Shown here piece by piece: positions 6,252 through 7,059 of a stretch of 7,059 nt of DNA. Position numbers and translations under genes: made by a program. The notes under the pieces were generated by a model. The model made no database searches and was not told the DNA's origin. It worked only from the letters and a program-made list of their open reading frames with translations. The stretch is from assembly GCA_017620455.1 (NCBI GenBank), contig JAFZQK010000016.1, forward strand, positions 1 to 7,059, given 5' to 3'. The stretch's first letter is position 1. The number at the start of each line of letters is the position of its first letter. The DNA is from Clostridia bacterium. GTDB taxonomy: Bacteria; Bacillota_A; Clostridia; Christensenellales; Aristaeellaceae.

Positions 6252-6902
6252 ATGGAGGCGTATTCCCGGGCCCGGGCCGGGGACGCCGACGCGCTCTCCG
6301 CCCTGGTGCGCCGGAACGTCCCCCTGGTGCAGTCGCTCTGCCGCCGTTTTCCCGATGTGCCGGACGCGTTTCAGGCGGGCTGCGTGGGGCTGGTGAAGGC
6401 CATCCGCGGCTTCCGTGCGGAATTGGGCTATGCCTTTTCCACCTACGCCGTGCCCGTGATCCTGGGCGAAATGCGCGCCGCCCGCAGCCACGCCCTGGGC
6501 TGGCGCGCCCGGGCCGCCCTGAAGCGCGCCCGCGAGTACGAAAACGGCGTCCTTTCCCGTACGGGGCGCCGTCCCACCGTTTCCGACGCCGCCGCCCACG
6601 CGGGGATAACGCCGGAGGAGCTGATGCTGCTGGAGGAGCGCTCCCAGCCCCCTGTGTACGATGAAACGGGGGATCTGCTCTCCTCCCTGCCGGACCCCCG
6701 GGGAGAGGATTTTCTGCTCCGGCTGTGCATTTCTGATATCCTGGACCGTCTGCCCCGGATCGAAGGCTGGCTGCTGCGGGAGCGCTTTATCTGCCTGCGC
6801 ACCCAGCGGGAGATCGCCCGCCGGCTGCACACCCGGCAGTACAGCGTATCCCGCCTGGAAAAGCGCGCCCGCCAGCGCTTTATCCGGGAATGGAACTTAT
6901 AA
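6252..6902 (+). CDS. sigF: RNA polymerase sporulation sigma factor SigF (divergent)
   Basis: At 216 residues this is shorter than Bacillus SigF (255). Its place behind spoIIAA-spoIIAB and its region 2 identify it as the first forespore-specific sigma factor. Region 2.1 is at about 4-33, and regions 2.2-2.4 at about 37-75, with FQAGCVGLVKA and the characteristic FSTYAVPVILGEM (62-74). Region 3 follows with the usual GRRPTVSDAAAHAGITPEEL (105-124). Region 4 lies at about 156-212, with helix-turn-helix TQREIARRLHTRQYSVSRLE (184-203). Two parts depart from the family. The region 3.0 segment expected to read like R-D-D-G-x-I-K-V-S-R is replaced by RAARSHALGWRARAAL (75-90), and the usual LGIS turn of region 4.2 is LHTR. 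The start is fixed because the preceding in-frame codon is a stop. The Shine-Dalgarno is weak (GGGGGG, 6241-6246), consistent with coupling to spoIIAB. SigG is an alternative identity but does not fit the operon. Confidence 0.9.
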   Translation: MEAYSRARAGDADALSALVRRNVPLVQSLCRRFPDVPDAFQAGCVGLVKAIRGFRAELGYAFSTYAVPVILGEMRAARSHALGWRARAALKRAREYENGVLSRTGRRPTVSDAAAHAGITPEELMLLEERSQPPVYDETGDLLSSLPDPRGEDFLLRLCISDILDRLPRIEGWLLRERFICLRTQREIARRLHTRQYSVSRLEKRARQRFIREWNL

Positions 6903-6927
6903 AAAAACGGGGCTGTTGCACAGCCCC
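6901..6927 (-). terminator. Strong leftward intrinsic terminator overlapping the sigF stop
   Basis: GGGGCTGT (6909-6916) and ACAGCCCC (6920-6927) form an 8-bp stem with a TGC loop. Read leftward, the stem is followed by one G and then seven T residues (6907-6901), an excellent terminator. Read rightward, it is followed only by TTCGATC, so it would end the spoIIA transcript poorly by itself. The leftward T-tract overlaps the sigF TAA (6900-6902). It implies a leftward gene beyond the right edge, or it is part of the hairpin cluster that follows. Confidence 0.65.
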
Positions 6928-6928
6928 T

Positions 6929-6957
6929 TCGATCAAATGGATCCTCCATTTGATCGA
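6929..6957. repeat. Perfect 13-bp inverted repeat
   Basis: TCGATCAAATGGA (6929-6941) and TCCATTTGATCGA (6945-6957) are perfect reverse complements separated by the 3-nt loop TCC. This is too long and regular to be chance, and it lacks a T-run on either side. It starts 2 nt after the preceding hairpin. Confidence 0.85.
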
Positions 6958-6964
6958 CTTAAAA

Positions 6965-7009
6965 CGCCTTTTCCTCTCGTCCCTGCGGGACTCCCGGGCG
7001 GAAAAGGCG
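6965..7009. repeat. Nested inverted repeat
   Basis: An outer perfect 10-bp stem pairs CGCCTTTTCC (6965-6974) with GGAAAAGGCG (7000-7009). Inside it is a second 5-bp stem, GTCCC (6979-6983) with GGGAC (6987-6991), with a TGC loop like that of the first hairpin in the series. Confidence 0.8.
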
Positions 7010-7018
7010 CAAGGAAAG

Positions 7019-7059
7019 CATTTTTGCTCTCGCAGGGCATGCTCTGCTTCGCAAAAATG
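7019..7059. repeat. Inverted repeat at the right edge
   Basis: CATTTTTGC (7019-7027) pairs perfectly with GCAAAAATG (7051-7059), which ends exactly at the window edge. The stem may be longer, since G7018 would pair with a C if one follows. An inner stem, GCAG (7032-7035) with CTGC (7044-7047), surrounds a GCATGC palindrome. It repeats the outer-stem-plus-inner-stem design of the hairpin before it. Confidence 0.75.

Noticed and set aside
5802..6830. 342-residue minus-strand frame opposite spoIIAB and sigF
   Set aside because: It is antisense to two recognised genes and has artefact composition. No start site or family resemblance is visible.
6903..7059. CRISPR array
   Set aside because: The repeats are inverted and differ from one another. 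There are no identical direct repeats with regular spacers.

Overview
The window reads as chromosome from a high-GC, spore-forming member of the Clostridia (Firmicutes). The main evidence is a complete three-gene spoIIA operon (spoIIAA, spoIIAB, sigF) with a sigma-H-type promoter and a Spo0A-box-like site. It is supported by formate-tetrahydrofolate ligase (fhs), strong purine-rich Shine-Dalgarno sites, and clean sigma-A promoters and intrinsic terminators. Genus cannot be fixed from the sequence. A gut anaerobe of an uncultured or poorly characterised clostridial order is plausible. The genetic code is standard: TGG encodes Trp, and TGA ends six of the seven genes whose stop lies... more precisely MFS, mscS, GNAT, fhs and spoIIAB end in TGA, while spoIIAA and sigF end in TAA.

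Layout from left to right. (1) Positions 1-240, minus strand: the 5' end of a secreted bacterial SH3-domain protein, cut by the window edge. (2) 241-541: a C/pyrimidine-rich intergenic region with a 15-nt direct repeat, ending in a sigma-A promoter. (3) 542-2086, plus: a 12-helix MFS transporter of the UMF1/Atg22-like type with a large extracytoplasmic insert, closed by an intrinsic terminator. (4) 2196-3565, plus: a MscS-type mechanosensitive channel followed 26 nt later by a RimJ/RimL-like GNAT acetyltransferase, probably one transcript. (5) 3566-3633: a short convergent gap holding a bidirectional terminator. (6) 3634-5301, minus: fhs, with its own sigma-A promoter. (7) 5302-5505: a divergent control region shared by fhs and spoIIA. 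(8) 5506-6902, plus: the spoIIA operon. (9) 6903-7059: a dense run of four inverted repeats with no gene, reaching the right edge.

The sporulation genes form one functional unit. SigF is the first forespore-specific sigma factor, SpoIIAB is the kinase/anti-sigma factor that holds it inactive, and SpoIIAA is the anti-anti-sigma factor whose dephosphorylated form releases it. SpoIIAA and SpoIIAB are conventional, but SigF is short and diverges in region 3.0 and in the region 4.2 helix-turn-helix. spoIIAB and sigF also share a reading frame and are separated only by a single TGA.

Most of the window is ordinary housekeeping and sporulation chromosome, and I see no defence system, mobile-element gene or CRISPR array. 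The parts most worth a second look are the hairpin cluster at the right end, the divergent SigF, and the one-codon spoIIAB/sigF junction.
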